A stretch of 64,000 bases of DNA from positions 4,110,001 through 4,174,000 of the forward strand of contig NZ_LT838813.1 in NCBI RefSeq assembly GCF_900176595.1, written 5' to 3'. Under the pieces are notes generated by a model that worked only from the letters and a program-made list of their open reading frames with translations, searched no databases and was not told the origin of the DNA. The position numbers and the translations under genes are program-made. Positions 8,219 through 16,952 of the stretch are shown piece after piece. This stretch comes from Aquiflexum balticum DSM 16537 (GTDB taxonomy: Bacteria > Bacteroidota > Bacteroidia > Cytophagales > Cyclobacteriaceae). The stretch's first letter is position 1, and each line of letters starts with the position of its first letter.

Positions 8219-9061
8219 CTATTCCTTTAATTTCTTCGCCAAAATCTCTCTGTCCCACAGTTCAACATAATTGGCTTCAGCCAATTTCTGGGCGGCTTTG
8301 GTATATTTACTTGTGGTAATCACTAAAGCAAGGTCACATTTGTAATATTTGACAGAAGCCACAACCTGTTGGATTGCATCATTTCCAATTGTCCCCATAT
8401 ATCTTTTTGCCTGCACACTGGTTTTTTCCCCAAGTTTTGTCAGGATCAGATCACATCCCTGGTCATTTGAAATTTTGGTGGTAGTGACTAAAAATCCCCG
8501 TCTTTCAAAAAATGTTTTTAAAAAACGCTCAAATTCTACTCCGGTCATTTTATCCAAATCTTCTATCTGAGTTTTTCCCAAGGCAGGATTTTTTACCTTC
8601 AATTTAGATTCCAGCCTTTCCAATTTGATTTTATTACTTATTTCCTCCAGAAATTTCAGCATAGACTTTTCTGACGAGTAGTAGTAAGATTTATCATTTA
8701 GATACCTCTTGACCAAATCTTTCTTTTGGATATAATCATCACCCAAATAATCCAAAATTACCCTTGCAATATTTTCCTCAGATCTGACTTTTGAGGAGGC
8801 AATTTTTTTTTCGAATATCCTGTATTCGGTTTCAGCCAATTCACTTGCCAGATATTTACCGAATTTTGAAGAGTTGATTTTTGAAAACTGCTTTTTTTCA
8901 ATAATAGCCTTAAGTTTCCCAATCTCTTCAAAAATCCTATCAGAATTATTTTGCCAATCAATTAACTTTACTCGTATATTTTCAACATTCAATTCCTGGA
9001 AATTCTGTTCAATGAATTTTCGGATGAGTTTTTCGTTTGAATCGCTTAGATACATTTTCAT
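8219..9061 (-). CDS. Mrr-type restriction endonuclease-like protein
   Basis: 280 residues. The C-terminal third is an Mrr_cat (PD-(D/E)XK) nuclease domain: a Glu near 176 (TGVEFERFLK), GFLVTTTK, then the catalytic Asp near 204 (NDQGCDLIL) and Q-A-K at 217-219 (TSVQAKRYMG), followed by ALVITTSKYTKAA. The N-terminal ~165 residues are helical and charged, with no recognised domain, and may bind DNA or act as a sensor. Family knowledge: such proteins cleave modified or foreign DNA, with roles in restriction or element maintenance. No methylase is adjacent, which fits a modification-dependent enzyme. Catalytic residues appear intact. Function as an active restriction enzyme is inferred. Confidence 0.82.
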   Translation of the reverse strand: MKMYLSDSNEKLIRKFIEQNFQELNVENIRVKLIDWQNNSDRIFEEIGKLKAIIEKKQFSKINSSKFGKYLASELAETEYRIFEKKIASSKVRSEENIARVILDYLGDDYIQKKDLVKRYLNDKSYYYSSEKSMLKFLEEISNKIKLERLESKLKVKNPALGKTQIEDLDKMTGVEFERFLKTFFERRGFLVTTTKISNDQGCDLILTKLGEKTSVQAKRYMGTIGNDAIQQVVASVKYYKCDLALVITTSKYTKAAQKLAEANYVELWDREILAKKLKE

Positions 9062-9232
9062 TTTTTTTAGCTGGACAAGATAAATCTTTCAATAAAATAA
9101 ACTAAAGCCTCGGTTAAAAATACTTTTCAAGTTGAGGTGGAAAAACTTTTATAAATACAAAAATCTAATTGAACTACATGATCCAAATTCCTTTAAAGCA
9201 TTTCAACTGATAAAATTAAAAAACCACTTTTA

Positions 9233-10048
9233 TCAGGGCTTCCCTGCCCATTTCTTAAAATCCCTGGCCCTTTTCTGACTAACAATTACAGCACTGTCAA
9301 AATCCGGCTTTATTTCCAGTCTGAGTTTTCCGAATTCTATTGTTTCATAATGGCTGCATGCACTGATGTTGATGATGACTTGTCTGTTTGCCCTGAAAAA
9401 TTCAGTTCCGGGAAGTTTATGCTGCATCTCATCCAAAGTATGGCTGATCATAAAATCCTGACCTGAGAAAGTGCGCAGGTAATTATACTGGCCTTTGTGA
9501 AAGATGTAAGCAATCTCCTCATGGCTGATAGGTATATTCCTTCCGGATTTATGTACCCAAATAAATGGCTTGATGTGTTCCTGCCCATCGTCAGCCAACA
9601 GCTTGTTTACCAGATAGGCGATAACCAGTACCAGGTTTATAATAAACAAAAGAAGAAAGGAAACTGGAAATTTTATCACCAAAAACCCCGATTCCCTGAT
9701 CCCTGTTTCAAGGAGATAATGTACAAAAGCTGTTAGGACATACACCAGAAATGCGGGTAGAACCAATGCCAAAACAATTTGGTAAAATATCCTTTCAAGG
9801 AATTTTTCTCTCCAATCATAGAAACGGTTGAGATTACTGTCAATCCATGCAACATAAACAACAACAACAAAGGCTGCCGTACCTATAAGTGCAAGAGAAA
9901 AAAAATAATCTTTGCTCAGGATCAATTCCAGTAGGTTTCTTTCTTCTCCAATGCTTATGATCAGGTGGGCTGAAATGATGGAAGCATAAAGTATTGAAAA
10001 GAATCCGGGGCTGAACTTGTTATTCGGAGAAGCGATGGAATTGACCAT
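9233..10048 (-). CDS. Membrane-anchored LytTR-family transcriptional regulator
   Basis: 271 residues. The N-terminal ~150 residues contain four hydrophobic segments (for example FSILYASIISAHLIISIG, FFSLALIGTAAFVVVVYVA, IVLALVLPAFLVYVLTAFVH, FPVSFLLLFIINLVLVIAYL). The C-terminal ~100 residues are a LytTR DNA-binding domain: ISHEEIAYIFHKGQYNYLRT, then TLDEMQHKLPGTEFFRANRQ and VIINISAC. A LytTR domain tethered directly to the membrane, without a receiver domain, suggests one-component sensing. No partner kinase is adjacent. It is divergent from rteC and shares a 432-bp intergenic region containing an 11-bp inverted repeat, so control of the conjugation block is possible but unproven. Confidence 0.85.
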   Translation of the reverse strand: MVNSIASPNNKFSPGFFSILYASIISAHLIISIGEERNLLELILSKDYFFSLALIGTAAFVVVVYVAWIDSNLNRFYDWREKFLERIFYQIVLALVLPAFLVYVLTAFVHYLLETGIRESGFLVIKFPVSFLLLFIINLVLVIAYLVNKLLADDGQEHIKPFIWVHKSGRNIPISHEEIAYIFHKGQYNYLRTFSGQDFMISHTLDEMQHKLPGTEFFRANRQVIINISACSHYETIEFGKLRLEIKPDFDSAVIVSQKRARDFKKWAGKP

Positions 10049-10186
10049 GGGAATTTGGTTTAAAAGATTTTAAAAAAGCCAGTTAGGTGTTCAATGAATG
10101 AAAACAGTGTGTAGATTAAAGCTCTTCCGACAAAACCGGGTGATTGTCGTATCGAGTGTTTACCTCAATAATACGTTATTACGAAT

Positions 10187-10228
10187 AATTTACCAAAAAC
10201 GATTAAAAATAAGGTTGTTTGGTAAATT
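10187..10228. promoter_or_regulatory. 11-bp perfect inverted repeat between the LytTR gene and rteC
   Basis: Arms AATTTACCAAA (10187-10197) and TTTGGTAAATT (10218-10228) with a 20-bp spacer. It lies 139 bp upstream of the LytTR start and 252 bp before rteC. It could be an operator or a transcript hairpin. The rest of 10049-10480 is AT-rich; a 71-codon plus-strand frame there does not look coding. Confidence 0.4.
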
Positions 10229-10480
10229 TAGGCCAATAATATGTAAAAAGCATAAATATATATGGATAATTCAATTTTTGACGTTAAGGAGAAACTTGAA
10301 AATCACTGAATAAATGAGTCTATACTTCAGTGGGCTATCATCATACCTGAGTACTTTTTTTTGGTATTCCGCTATTGTTCAAGATTCTTCCACCTAATCG
10401 TTAAGGTTAAATATTTTAAATTGTCTTGATATCCAAAATCCTGATTTCCACCAATTAGACCTTTGGAATAAGAACGTGTT

Positions 10481-11308
10481 ATGGAAGAATATATCAAAGC
10501 ACTTCATGACAAAATGAAAGAATCCATAAGGATCTCCAGTCTGACTGCCGCTAACGGTATACAGTCTGCCCATGCCTCCCTTGAAGCAGTCCGGGAGATA
10601 CTTTCAGAATTGTACACTTTTATGGACACTCAGGATTTCTTTGATAAAGAAATAGAAGTTAGGTTTTATAAAGAATTATTGCCCCAGTTCCGCTCGGAAC
10701 AGTTTTACTATGAAGACCTCGTCTTTATAGAAACCAACAGACCCCTTGGAACCAAGAAACAGACCATCAGGTATTTTTCAGGACTGCTGAAGGAAAAGGA
10801 GCTTTTTTTCAGAAGAAACAATTTCCTGTACAGGTATTATTGTTTGGGAAGGAACGACCTGGACGAAGAGCTGTTTTCAAAAAAAGAAACACAGTTGTTT
10901 AGGTCCCCGCTATTTGGAACCGAAAAGGAATATCTGTCGGACTGCAGCACTACACTTTCCCTGATCATGGCCAATGAAAGGATTTCTGCATTCCTCAAAA
11001 AAAGTATCAGGGAGCTTGAAACAGGAAAGAATGAAACTTCAGTCCCCAAATCCCATATGCTGTGGACGGATTCCAAGGCGGCCCTGATCGAACTTGCCTA
11101 TGCCCTTCACAGCAGGGGTTCGGTCAATCAGGGCAAAAGCGATGTGAAATCCATCATCCAGATACTAGAAGAAACCTTCAATGTGGAAACTGGGAATTTT
11201 TACAGGACCTTTCAGAGCATGCGCATCCGTAAAAAAAACCGGACTGTTTACCTGGACAACCTGAAGGACAGTCTGGAAAAACGAATGGATGAGGCGGATA
11301 TGGAATAA
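10481..11308 (+). CDS. rteC: RteC-family conjugative transposon regulator
   Basis: 275 residues. Family-type segments: EVRFYKELLPQFRSEQFYYE, LFFRRNNFLYRYYCLGRNDL and a C-terminal region HMLWTDSKAALIELAYALHS that matches the end of RteC proteins, which terminate in a helix-turn-helix-like domain with GSVNQGKSDVKSIIQILEET and RTFQSMRIRKKNRTVYLDNL. In CTnDOT, RteC promotes excision and transfer gene expression, so this points to a conjugative transposon. It is the first gene of the plus-strand block that continues into the tra genes, 150 bp before the next gene. It appears complete. Local regulation of tra is inferred from family and position. Confidence 0.88.
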   Translation: MEEYIKALHDKMKESIRISSLTAANGIQSAHASLEAVREILSELYTFMDTQDFFDKEIEVRFYKELLPQFRSEQFYYEDLVFIETNRPLGTKKQTIRYFSGLLKEKELFFRRNNFLYRYYCLGRNDLDEELFSKKETQLFRSPLFGTEKEYLSDCSTTLSLIMANERISAFLKKSIRELETGKNETSVPKSHMLWTDSKAALIELAYALHSRGSVNQGKSDVKSIIQILEETFNVETGNFYRTFQSMRIRKKNRTVYLDNLKDSLEKRMDEADME

Positions 11309-11458
11309 TCCTAGATTTAGAATGTTGATCAATTTTTAATTTTCAAGTTCAAACCAGAATTTTTTTCGATTTTATTTTTGGTAGCTACCACCGCAGTGTA
11401 AAAACCCCAAGCCCCATCTTCCCAAATTTGCTTAAGTCAAATGTAAAACAGTTGTCAT

Positions 11459-11884
11459 ATGCTTGAAGCAATCAGTTGGAAGGAATACCTCATGGGTACA
11501 GGCATAGTTGCCCTTGGCTATTATGCGGTGGTGATTTCCATCTATTATAAAAATGATGTTCGCACCCTGTTGTCAGGCAGATTTCCGGATCAGGCCGAAA
11601 AGAAAGGGAAAGTGGATTGGTCTGAAGAAGGGTCGAAAGATCCGATGGAAGAACTTGAAACAGTGGTGTCGGATATTAGGAGCATCCTGGAGGGGGCAGG
11701 CAAAAATGCAGAAAAGGCGGAAATTCTGGAAAGAACAGGCCGGATACTGCAAAACTATTCAGGGTTTCGGGAGCCTGCCTACCGGGTTGCTATCAGGAAT
11801 TTCCTCATACAGCATTCCGAGGAAATCTGCGGTCTGGATTTCTCTGACGGTGAACTGGAAGCATACTGGGAACACAAGGGTTGA
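11459..11884 (+). CDS. Single-pass membrane protein at the head of the tra block
   Basis: 141 residues. One N-terminal hydrophobic segment (about residues 11-28, MGTGIVALGYYAVVISIYY) is followed by a cytosolic, charged, helical domain containing EELETVVSDIRSILEGAGK and a tail AIRNFLIQHSEEICGLDFS. No named domain recognised. Proteins of this form commonly sit just ahead of traE in Bacteroidota conjugation clusters, so a role in the transfer machine or its regulation is plausible. It is followed by a 140-bp gap with a strong inverted repeat before traE. Complete frame, good codon use in keeping with its neighbours. Confidence 0.7.
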   Translation: MLEAISWKEYLMGTGIVALGYYAVVISIYYKNDVRTLLSGRFPDQAEKKGKVDWSEEGSKDPMEELETVVSDIRSILEGAGKNAEKAEILERTGRILQNYSGFREPAYRVAIRNFLIQHSEEICGLDFSDGELEAYWEHKG

Positions 11885-11942
11885 ACAGGCTGGGGCAGTG
11901 AAGCATGATATGGAGCGAATGGAAGGTGCACTGTTCCGGCCC

Positions 11943-11984
11943 TGCTCCCGGCCTTTATCTTTTTTGGGTACCGTGCCGGGAGCA
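11943..11984. promoter_or_regulatory. 10-bp perfect inverted repeat upstream of traE
   Basis: TGCTCCCGGC (11943-11952) and GCCGGGAGCA (11975-11984), followed by TTTTCT. The structure could be a weak terminator or attenuator between the 141-aa gene and traE (start 12025), or an mRNA-stabilising hairpin that raises traE dose. Confidence 0.5.
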
Positions 11985-12024
11985 TTTTCTAAAAAAATAA
12001 CAAACAATCAAAACAATAACACAA

Positions 12025-12339
12025 ATGAAAGGAAGAAAGAAAATAGGATTCATGGCAGTAATGCTTTTGATGCTGCTGTTTGTGGTCAGTGAAGCACAGG
12101 CGCAGGACGGACTTGCGGGGATCAATGAGGCCAACAGGCAGGTAAGGAGTTATTTTCTGGCAGGTACAAACCTGATGTACGGAGTAGGCGCTTTGCTTGG
12201 CCTTATCGGTGCGGTAAAGGTTTACCAGAAATGGAATGCAGGTGATCCTGATACGGGAAAAGTTGCTGCGGCATGGTTTGGAAGCTGCGTGTTTTTAGTG
12301 GTAGTGGCCACGGTCATCAGTTCATTCTTCGGTATCTGA
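12025..12339 (+). CDS. traE: TraE-family (DUF4134) pilin-like conjugation protein
   Basis: 104 residues. A signal peptide ends at AQAQDG, then a short loop (INEANRQVRSYFLAGTNLMY) leads to two hydrophobic helices: GVGALLGLIGAVKVYQKW and AAWFGSCVFLVVVATVISSF. This is the size and topology of DUF4134/TraE proteins, the VirB2-like major pilin candidates of Bacteroidota conjugation systems. The GDPDTGKVAAAWFGSCVFL stretch is family-typical. The stop codon overlaps the next start by one base (TGATG), indicating translational coupling. Role as a membrane or pilus subunit is by family and topology. Confidence 0.9.
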   Translation: MKGRKKIGFMAVMLLMLLFVVSEAQAQDGLAGINEANRQVRSYFLAGTNLMYGVGALLGLIGAVKVYQKWNAGDPDTGKVAAAWFGSCVFLVVVATVISSFFGI

Positions 12340-12779
12340 TGAATATCAGGGACAGGTTGACAGGCCTTTTCAGGAAATACATCGCCGAAAACAATCCTGA
12401 CCTGATAGTCAGGATGGAAGGCAATGAATCCATGAAACGCTATATATCTGATAAGGTCAGCACTTCAATGGTACTGGCCAAAACGCTGAAAGAGCAGGGG
12501 AGTACGGACACTGAAATTCTGGATACCTGTCTGGAATCAATGGTCAGTGATCTCAAGCCCTCCAAATTCCGCTTTGTCAAAGATTTAATGGAAAAGAACT
12601 TCAAAAAGAAGTACGACCAACTGACTGAGACTGGTGTCCTGACTTATGAGATCATCAACATCATTGAAAACCATGACCATCTTTTTGAGAAGCATGGATT
12701 CAGGGAAAAGAAAGGGAACAATATCCAATTGGAGTCTGAGTTTACCGCAGTTCTGTTTGACAGGTTTGAAAACACTTGA
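12339..12779 (+). CDS. Hypothetical protein between traE and traF
   Basis: 146 residues from the ATG that overlaps the traE stop; a longer frame from 12273 would overlap traE deeply and is not preferred. No signal peptide or membrane segment. The sequence is helical and charged: MNIRDRLTGLFRKYIAENNP, LVRMEGN-type acidic loop, TSMVLAKTLKEQGSTDTEIL and SKFRFVKDLMEKNFKKKYDQ. It is probably cytosolic. The family was not recognised. Tight overlap with traE and a 3-bp gap to traF place it firmly in the tra operon, so an accessory role in assembling or regulating the transfer apparatus is inferred. Confidence 0.75.
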   Translation: MNIRDRLTGLFRKYIAENNPDLIVRMEGNESMKRYISDKVSTSMVLAKTLKEQGSTDTEILDTCLESMVSDLKPSKFRFVKDLMEKNFKKKYDQLTETGVLTYEIINIIENHDHLFEKHGFREKKGNNIQLESEFTAVLFDRFENT

Positions 12780-12782
12780 CCC

Positions 12783-13094
12783 GTGGCAGTAAGCATATAC
12801 AAGATCAATAAAGGTGTCAACAAGAGCATTGAGTTCAAAGGATTGAAGGCACAGTATATCTGGTACCTGGGAGGCGGAGTCATTGCATTGATGATTCTTT
12901 TTGCAGGGATGTACCTGATAGGGATCAATCAATGGATTTGTATAACCATCATTTCAGTTCTTGGAGTATTTCTGGTCATGAAAATCTATGCAATGAGCTC
13001 AAAATACGGGGAATACGGAATGATGAAAATGTTGGCCCGGAAAAGCTTACCTAATTCGCTCAGATGCAGAGGTAGAGAGGATTTTATCCAGTAA
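12783..13094 (+). CDS. traF: TraF-family (DUF4133) inner membrane protein
   Basis: 103 residues, GTG start three bases after the upstream stop. The opening YKINKGVNKSIEFKGLKAQY is the DUF4133 signature, followed by two closely spaced hydrophobic helices (IWYLGGGVIALMILFAGMYL and TIISVLGVFLVMKIYAM) and a tail with YGMMKMLARKSLPNSLRCRG. Family knowledge: this is the VirB3-like subunit that works with the TraG/VirB4 ATPase at the inner membrane. It sits directly before traG (45-bp gap), the usual order. Complete. Confidence 0.9.
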   Translation: MAVSIYKINKGVNKSIEFKGLKAQYIWYLGGGVIALMILFAGMYLIGINQWICITIISVLGVFLVMKIYAMSSKYGEYGMMKMLARKSLPNSLRCRGREDFIQ

Positions 13095-13139
13095 GGAAAT
13101 GAAATGGATTGAGGAAGATGAAAGGAAAATAATGCAGTA

Positions 13140-15605
13140 ATGGAAAAGTGGTTAAAGGAAATATTGCCGATTATGACTGTCGAAAACGGATGTCTGCTCT
13201 CCAAACAGGGAGATGTGACAAGATCATTCGACTTGGAGCTACCCGAGCTGTTCACATTGAGTGACAGAGATTACGAAGCTTTCCATCAGGCATGGGTCAA
13301 GGCTTTGAAGGTGATGCCAAGACATTCTGTTTTCCATAAGCAGGATTGGTTTGTCAATACCGGCCATCAGGGGGATTTTGGAAAAAACCCAGGATTTCTT
13401 TCTCGGAGCAGCGAACGCCATTTCCATGAAAGGCCATACCTGGATCACCACTGCCATGTCTTTCTGACCAAAAAACCGGCAGATAGGAAAGTGGGAAGCA
13501 GCATGTTTTCAAGTCTGATCAGGGGAAACCTGATACCAGTTGATGTGCTGGATGCCGTATCGGTCCAGGAATTCCTTGATTCCTGTGGTCAGTTCCAGAG
13601 AATCTTGGAGGACAGCGGATTTGTGAAACTAAAAGCTTTTGGGGACAGTGACATTCTGAGCAGTAAGGAAAATGCCGGACTGGTGGAAAAGTATTGCAGC
13701 CTGCAGGAACATGAAAAGGAAAGGTTTGTCTATGACATCAGCCTGAAGGACACCCTGCGTATAGGAAACAAAATCTGCAGGCTGTTTACCTTGGGGGAGG
13801 CAGATGAGCTCCCATTACTCTGCGGCAGCAGGATAGATTATGACAGGTACTGCACCGACAGGACAAGGTTCAGTGTGGGTTTTGCATCCACCCTGGGGCA
13901 GTTGCTCCCCTGTAACCATATTTACAATCAGTATATTTTTCTGGATGATCCTGCCCAGACCATCAAAAAACTGGAAAGCAAGAGACTGAGACTTCAGTCC
14001 CTTGCTGCCTATAGTAGGGAAAACCTTATAGCCAGAGATGCCGCCAATGATTTTCTCAATGAGGCCATCGGGGAACAGCGTCTACCGGTCAAAGCCCATT
14101 TCAATGTCCTTACTTGGACCGAAGAAAAGGAGCAATTGAAAGAAATCAAAAATATGGTGTCCTCCGCCCTTGCCCAGATGGATGCCGTCGCCAAAGAGGA
14201 GACCATCGGCGCACCCCAGATATTCTGGGCAGGGATTCCAGGAAATGCCGCTGATTTCCCCATGAACGATACCTTTGATACCTTTTTGGAGCAGGCAACC
14301 TGCTTTTTGAACCTTGAAACCAGCTACAGATCTTCCCTTAGTCCAGTTGGCATCAGGTTGGGGGACAGGCTCACGGGAAGGCCCGTGCATGTGGATATTT
14401 CAGATGAGCCCATCAAAAGAGGGGTATGCACCAACCGCAACAAATTCATATTGGGACCATCGGGAAGCGGTAAATCCTTTTTCACCAACCACATGGTACG
14501 CTCATATTATGAACAGGGAACCCATGTGGTGCTGGTGGATGTGGGCCATAGTTATAAGGGGCTTTGTGATCTGGTGGGCGGCTATTATTTCACCTACAAT
14601 GAAAAAAGCCCGATCAGGTTCAATCCCTTTTACATAGGCAAAGGTGATAACCTGGATACCGAGAAAAAAGAAAGCATCAAAACCCTGTTGCTGGCCCTCT
14701 GGAAAAAAGATGATGAGACCTTCAACAGGAGTGAATACGTGGCCTTGTCCAATGCATTACAGCTTTACTATGAACACCTCAGAAAAAATCCAAATATTTT
14801 CCCCTGCTTCAACACTTTCTATGAGTTTTTGAGAGATGTGTATGTAAAGGTATTGGAATCGGAAAAGGTTAAGGACAGGGATTTTGACATTGGCAATTTC
14901 CTATATGTGCTCAGGCCATATTACAGGGATGGGGAATTTGATTACCTGCTGAATGCAACAGAAAACCTGGAACTGCTTCAGGAGCGCTTTATTGTCTTTG
15001 AACTGGACAACATCAAAGACCACCCGATCCTTTTCCCCGTGGTGACCATCATCATCATGGAGGTCTTTATCAACAAGATGAGAAAACTCAAAGGGATAAG
15101 GAAAATGATCCTGATTGAGGAGGCATGGAAGGCCATAGCCAAAGAGGGAATGGCAGAATACATCAAATATCTTTTCAAAACCGTGAGAAAATTTTTTGGG
15201 GAGGCCATTGTGGTCACCCAGGAAGTGGAGGACATCATCAGTTCCCCGGTGGTCAAACAGGCCATCATCAACAATTCGGACTGCAAGATCCTATTGGACC
15301 AGTCCAAATATCAGAACAAGTTTGACGGGATACAGGAACTGTTGGGACTTACCGAAAAGGAAAAGGCATTGGTCCTTTCTGTCAACCGGGCCAATGATCC
15401 AGCAAGAAAATACAAGGAAGTGTTCATCAGCCTTGGTGGGATGATCTCCAAAGTTTACAGGACAGAGGTTTCTTTGGAGGAATACCTGGTCTATACCACA
15501 GAAGAAAGCGAAAAAGTGAAGGTCAGCGAATATGCTGAGCGGTTTGGATCAATCCAAAAAGGAATCGAAGTGTTGGCATCGGAACTCAGACAGGCAAAAG
15601 GATGA
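13140..15605 (+). CDS. traG: TraG-family VirB4-like conjugation ATPase
   Basis: 821 residues, normal for Bacteroides-type TraG. A Walker A motif, GPSGSGKSFF, lies near residues 439-448 after FILG. The second half contains the P-loop ATPase core with a Walker B region MILIEEAWKAIAKEGM near 656, then VRKFFGEAIVVTQEVEDI and SDCKILLDQSKYQ, all typical of VirB4 ATPases. The N-terminal half has the TraG_N-like regulatory region. It energises assembly of the type IV channel at the inner membrane. The last four bases overlap the start of the next gene (ATGA). Note that this is the VirB4-like TraG of the Bacteroides naming, not the VirD4 coupling protein, which is absent from the window. Confidence 0.95.
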   Translation: MEKWLKEILPIMTVENGCLLSKQGDVTRSFDLELPELFTLSDRDYEAFHQAWVKALKVMPRHSVFHKQDWFVNTGHQGDFGKNPGFLSRSSERHFHERPYLDHHCHVFLTKKPADRKVGSSMFSSLIRGNLIPVDVLDAVSVQEFLDSCGQFQRILEDSGFVKLKAFGDSDILSSKENAGLVEKYCSLQEHEKERFVYDISLKDTLRIGNKICRLFTLGEADELPLLCGSRIDYDRYCTDRTRFSVGFASTLGQLLPCNHIYNQYIFLDDPAQTIKKLESKRLRLQSLAAYSRENLIARDAANDFLNEAIGEQRLPVKAHFNVLTWTEEKEQLKEIKNMVSSALAQMDAVAKEETIGAPQIFWAGIPGNAADFPMNDTFDTFLEQATCFLNLETSYRSSLSPVGIRLGDRLTGRPVHVDISDEPIKRGVCTNRNKFILGPSGSGKSFFTNHMVRSYYEQGTHVVLVDVGHSYKGLCDLVGGYYFTYNEKSPIRFNPFYIGKGDNLDTEKKESIKTLLLALWKKDDETFNRSEYVALSNALQLYYEHLRKNPNIFPCFNTFYEFLRDVYVKVLESEKVKDRDFDIGNFLYVLRPYYRDGEFDYLLNATENLELLQERFIVFELDNIKDHPILFPVVTIIIMEVFINKMRKLKGIRKMILIEEAWKAIAKEGMAEYIKYLFKTVRKFFGEAIVVTQEVEDIISSPVVKQAIINNSDCKILLDQSKYQNKFDGIQELLGLTEKEKALVLSVNRANDPARKYKEVFISLGGMISKVYRTEVSLEEYLVYTTEESEKVKVSEYAERFGSIQKGIEVLASELRQAKG

Positions 15606-16228
15606 AGAAACAAATCAAAATCATAGTCGCCACCCTGGTACTTGTCTTTTCATCTGTGCCGCAGCAATACAGTGAGGCGGCAGTACCACTTGCGATCTTA
15701 AAGATCATTGAAGCAGGGGTCAAAAAAGTGATCGTTGCGGTGGACCTACAGATACAGCGGCAGCAGAACAGGATCATCTGGCTACAGAATGCCCAAAAGG
15801 TAATTGAAAACACCATGTCCAAACTCCGCCTGGATGAAATCAGCGAATGGACAGACAGGCAGCGGGACCTGTACAGCAACTATTTTGAGGAACTGAACAG
15901 GGTGAAATCACTGATCGCCTACTACCGAAGGGTAAAGGAAATCACGGAGATGCAGACTAGGATGGTGTTTGAATACCAAAGGGTATGGAGGGTCATCAGT
16001 CAGGACGGGAATTTCACGGACAGTGAAAGATTGTATATGGGAAAAGTGTACTCGGGAATGCTGGTGGAATCGGCCAAAAACATAGAACAGATGCTGATGG
16101 TCGTCAATTCCTTCAGGGTTCAGATGAGTGATGCCCAAAGACTTCAGATTATCCATAAGGTTGGAAACAGTGTTGAGACCAACCTTTATGTTATGACCTG
16201 CTGGCATTTAACAGGCAGAACGCCATGA
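15602..16228 (+). CDS. traI: TraI-like conjugation protein, C-terminus frameshifted
   Basis: 208 codons to the first stop, with a signal peptide (MKKQIKIIVATLVLVFSSVP) and a coiled-coil-rich periplasmic region (VDLQIQRQQNRIIWLQNAQK). It overlaps traG by four bases. The last 15 residues (NLYVMTCWHLTGRTP) are out of character. A second frame continues as DLLAFNRQNAMISLSRSREQ, then ASLETTKELYGIK to a TAA at 16294-16296. The switch lies at a tandem duplication of TTATG (16186-16190 and 16191-16195). Removing one copy restores a ~230-residue protein. This is either a recent inactivating mutation or an assembly error. Family knowledge: DUF4141/TraI proteins occupy this position between TraG and TraJ and are exported, with a VirB5-like context. 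Confidence 0.8.
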   Translation: MKKQIKIIVATLVLVFSSVPQQYSEAAVPLAILKIIEAGVKKVIVAVDLQIQRQQNRIIWLQNAQKVIENTMSKLRLDEISEWTDRQRDLYSNYFEELNRVKSLIAYYRRVKEITEMQTRMVFEYQRVWRVISQDGNFTDSERLYMGKVYSGMLVESAKNIEQMLMVVNSFRVQMSDAQRLQIIHKVGNSVETNLYVMTCWHLTGRTP

Positions 16229-16307
16229 TCAGTCTTAGCAGGAGCAGAGAACAGGCTTCCCTCGAAACCACCAAAGAACTGTACGGAATCAAATAAACGG
16301 GGGAAAA

Positions 16308-16952
16308 ATGAAAAAAGAAGTGTGGCTTATTGTATTGGGCATATTGATAACAGGAAATCTTTCCGCCCAGAACTTTGATGAATGGTGGAGACAAAAGCAG
16401 ACCAAGAAGCGGTACCTCTTGGAGCAGATCGCTGCCCTGAAGGTGTACACCAACACTGCCTGGAAATGCTATGAGACCGCAAGGGCCGGTCTTGGTGTTA
16501 TAGGGGAGACCAAAGAGGGGGATTTCAATATCCACAGTGAGCACTTCGGAAAGCTAAGAAAAATCAGCCCAACAGTTGCTTCCTATTCGAGGCTAGCCGA
16601 AATAATAAAACTTCAGGCTGGCCTTGTCTCACTAAGGTCCAGAAATTCAGGAATGGACATGGAGTTTCTGGACAACAGGGAGAGGGAATTTGCAATGAGA
16701 TTTTTTACAAGAACCATTACGGAAAGCGTGGTAAACCTGTCCTTGCTTACCTCACTGCTTACCGACAGTACCGTGGAAATGACAGATAGGGAAAGGCTCG
16801 ATAGGATAGAGGGTATTTATGCTGAAATGCTGGAAACCTATTCATTTGCGCTGATTTTGGACCAAGATCTAAGAGGATTGTCTGGAGAAAGAAGAAAAGA
16901 ACAGGATGAAATTAAAAGAATGGAGGAAAATTATGGGATTGTCGAACGCTAG
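16308..16952 (+). CDS. Exported TraI-like accessory protein, paralogue 1
   Basis: 214 residues. The signal peptide MKKEVWLIVLGILITGNLSA ends before QNFDEWW, then a helical, charged body. The central block EGDFNIHSEHFGKLRKISPT (starting near residue 69) is recognisably shared with the next gene (EGNFNIHRIFLDGLMQVSPT), so the two are tandem paralogues. A late motif DRERLDRIEGIYAEML has a counterpart there too (DDERMQSIDRIFSDME). Proteins of this type accompany traI in Bacteroidota conjugation clusters and are probably periplasmic. The function is unknown. It overlaps the downstream frame, which suggests translational coupling. Confidence 0.75.
   Translation: MKKEVWLIVLGILITGNLSAQNFDEWWRQKQTKKRYLLEQIAALKVYTNTAWKCYETARAGLGVIGETKEGDFNIHSEHFGKLRKISPTVASYSRLAEIIKLQAGLVSLRSRNSGMDMEFLDNREREFAMRFFTRTITESVVNLSLLTSLLTDSTVEMTDRERLDRIEGIYAEMLETYSFALILDQDLRGLSGERRKEQDEIKRMEENYGIVER

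Noticed and set aside
10098-10313. 71-codon plus-strand frame
   Set aside because: AT-rich, overlaps an inverted repeat, no motif or start context.
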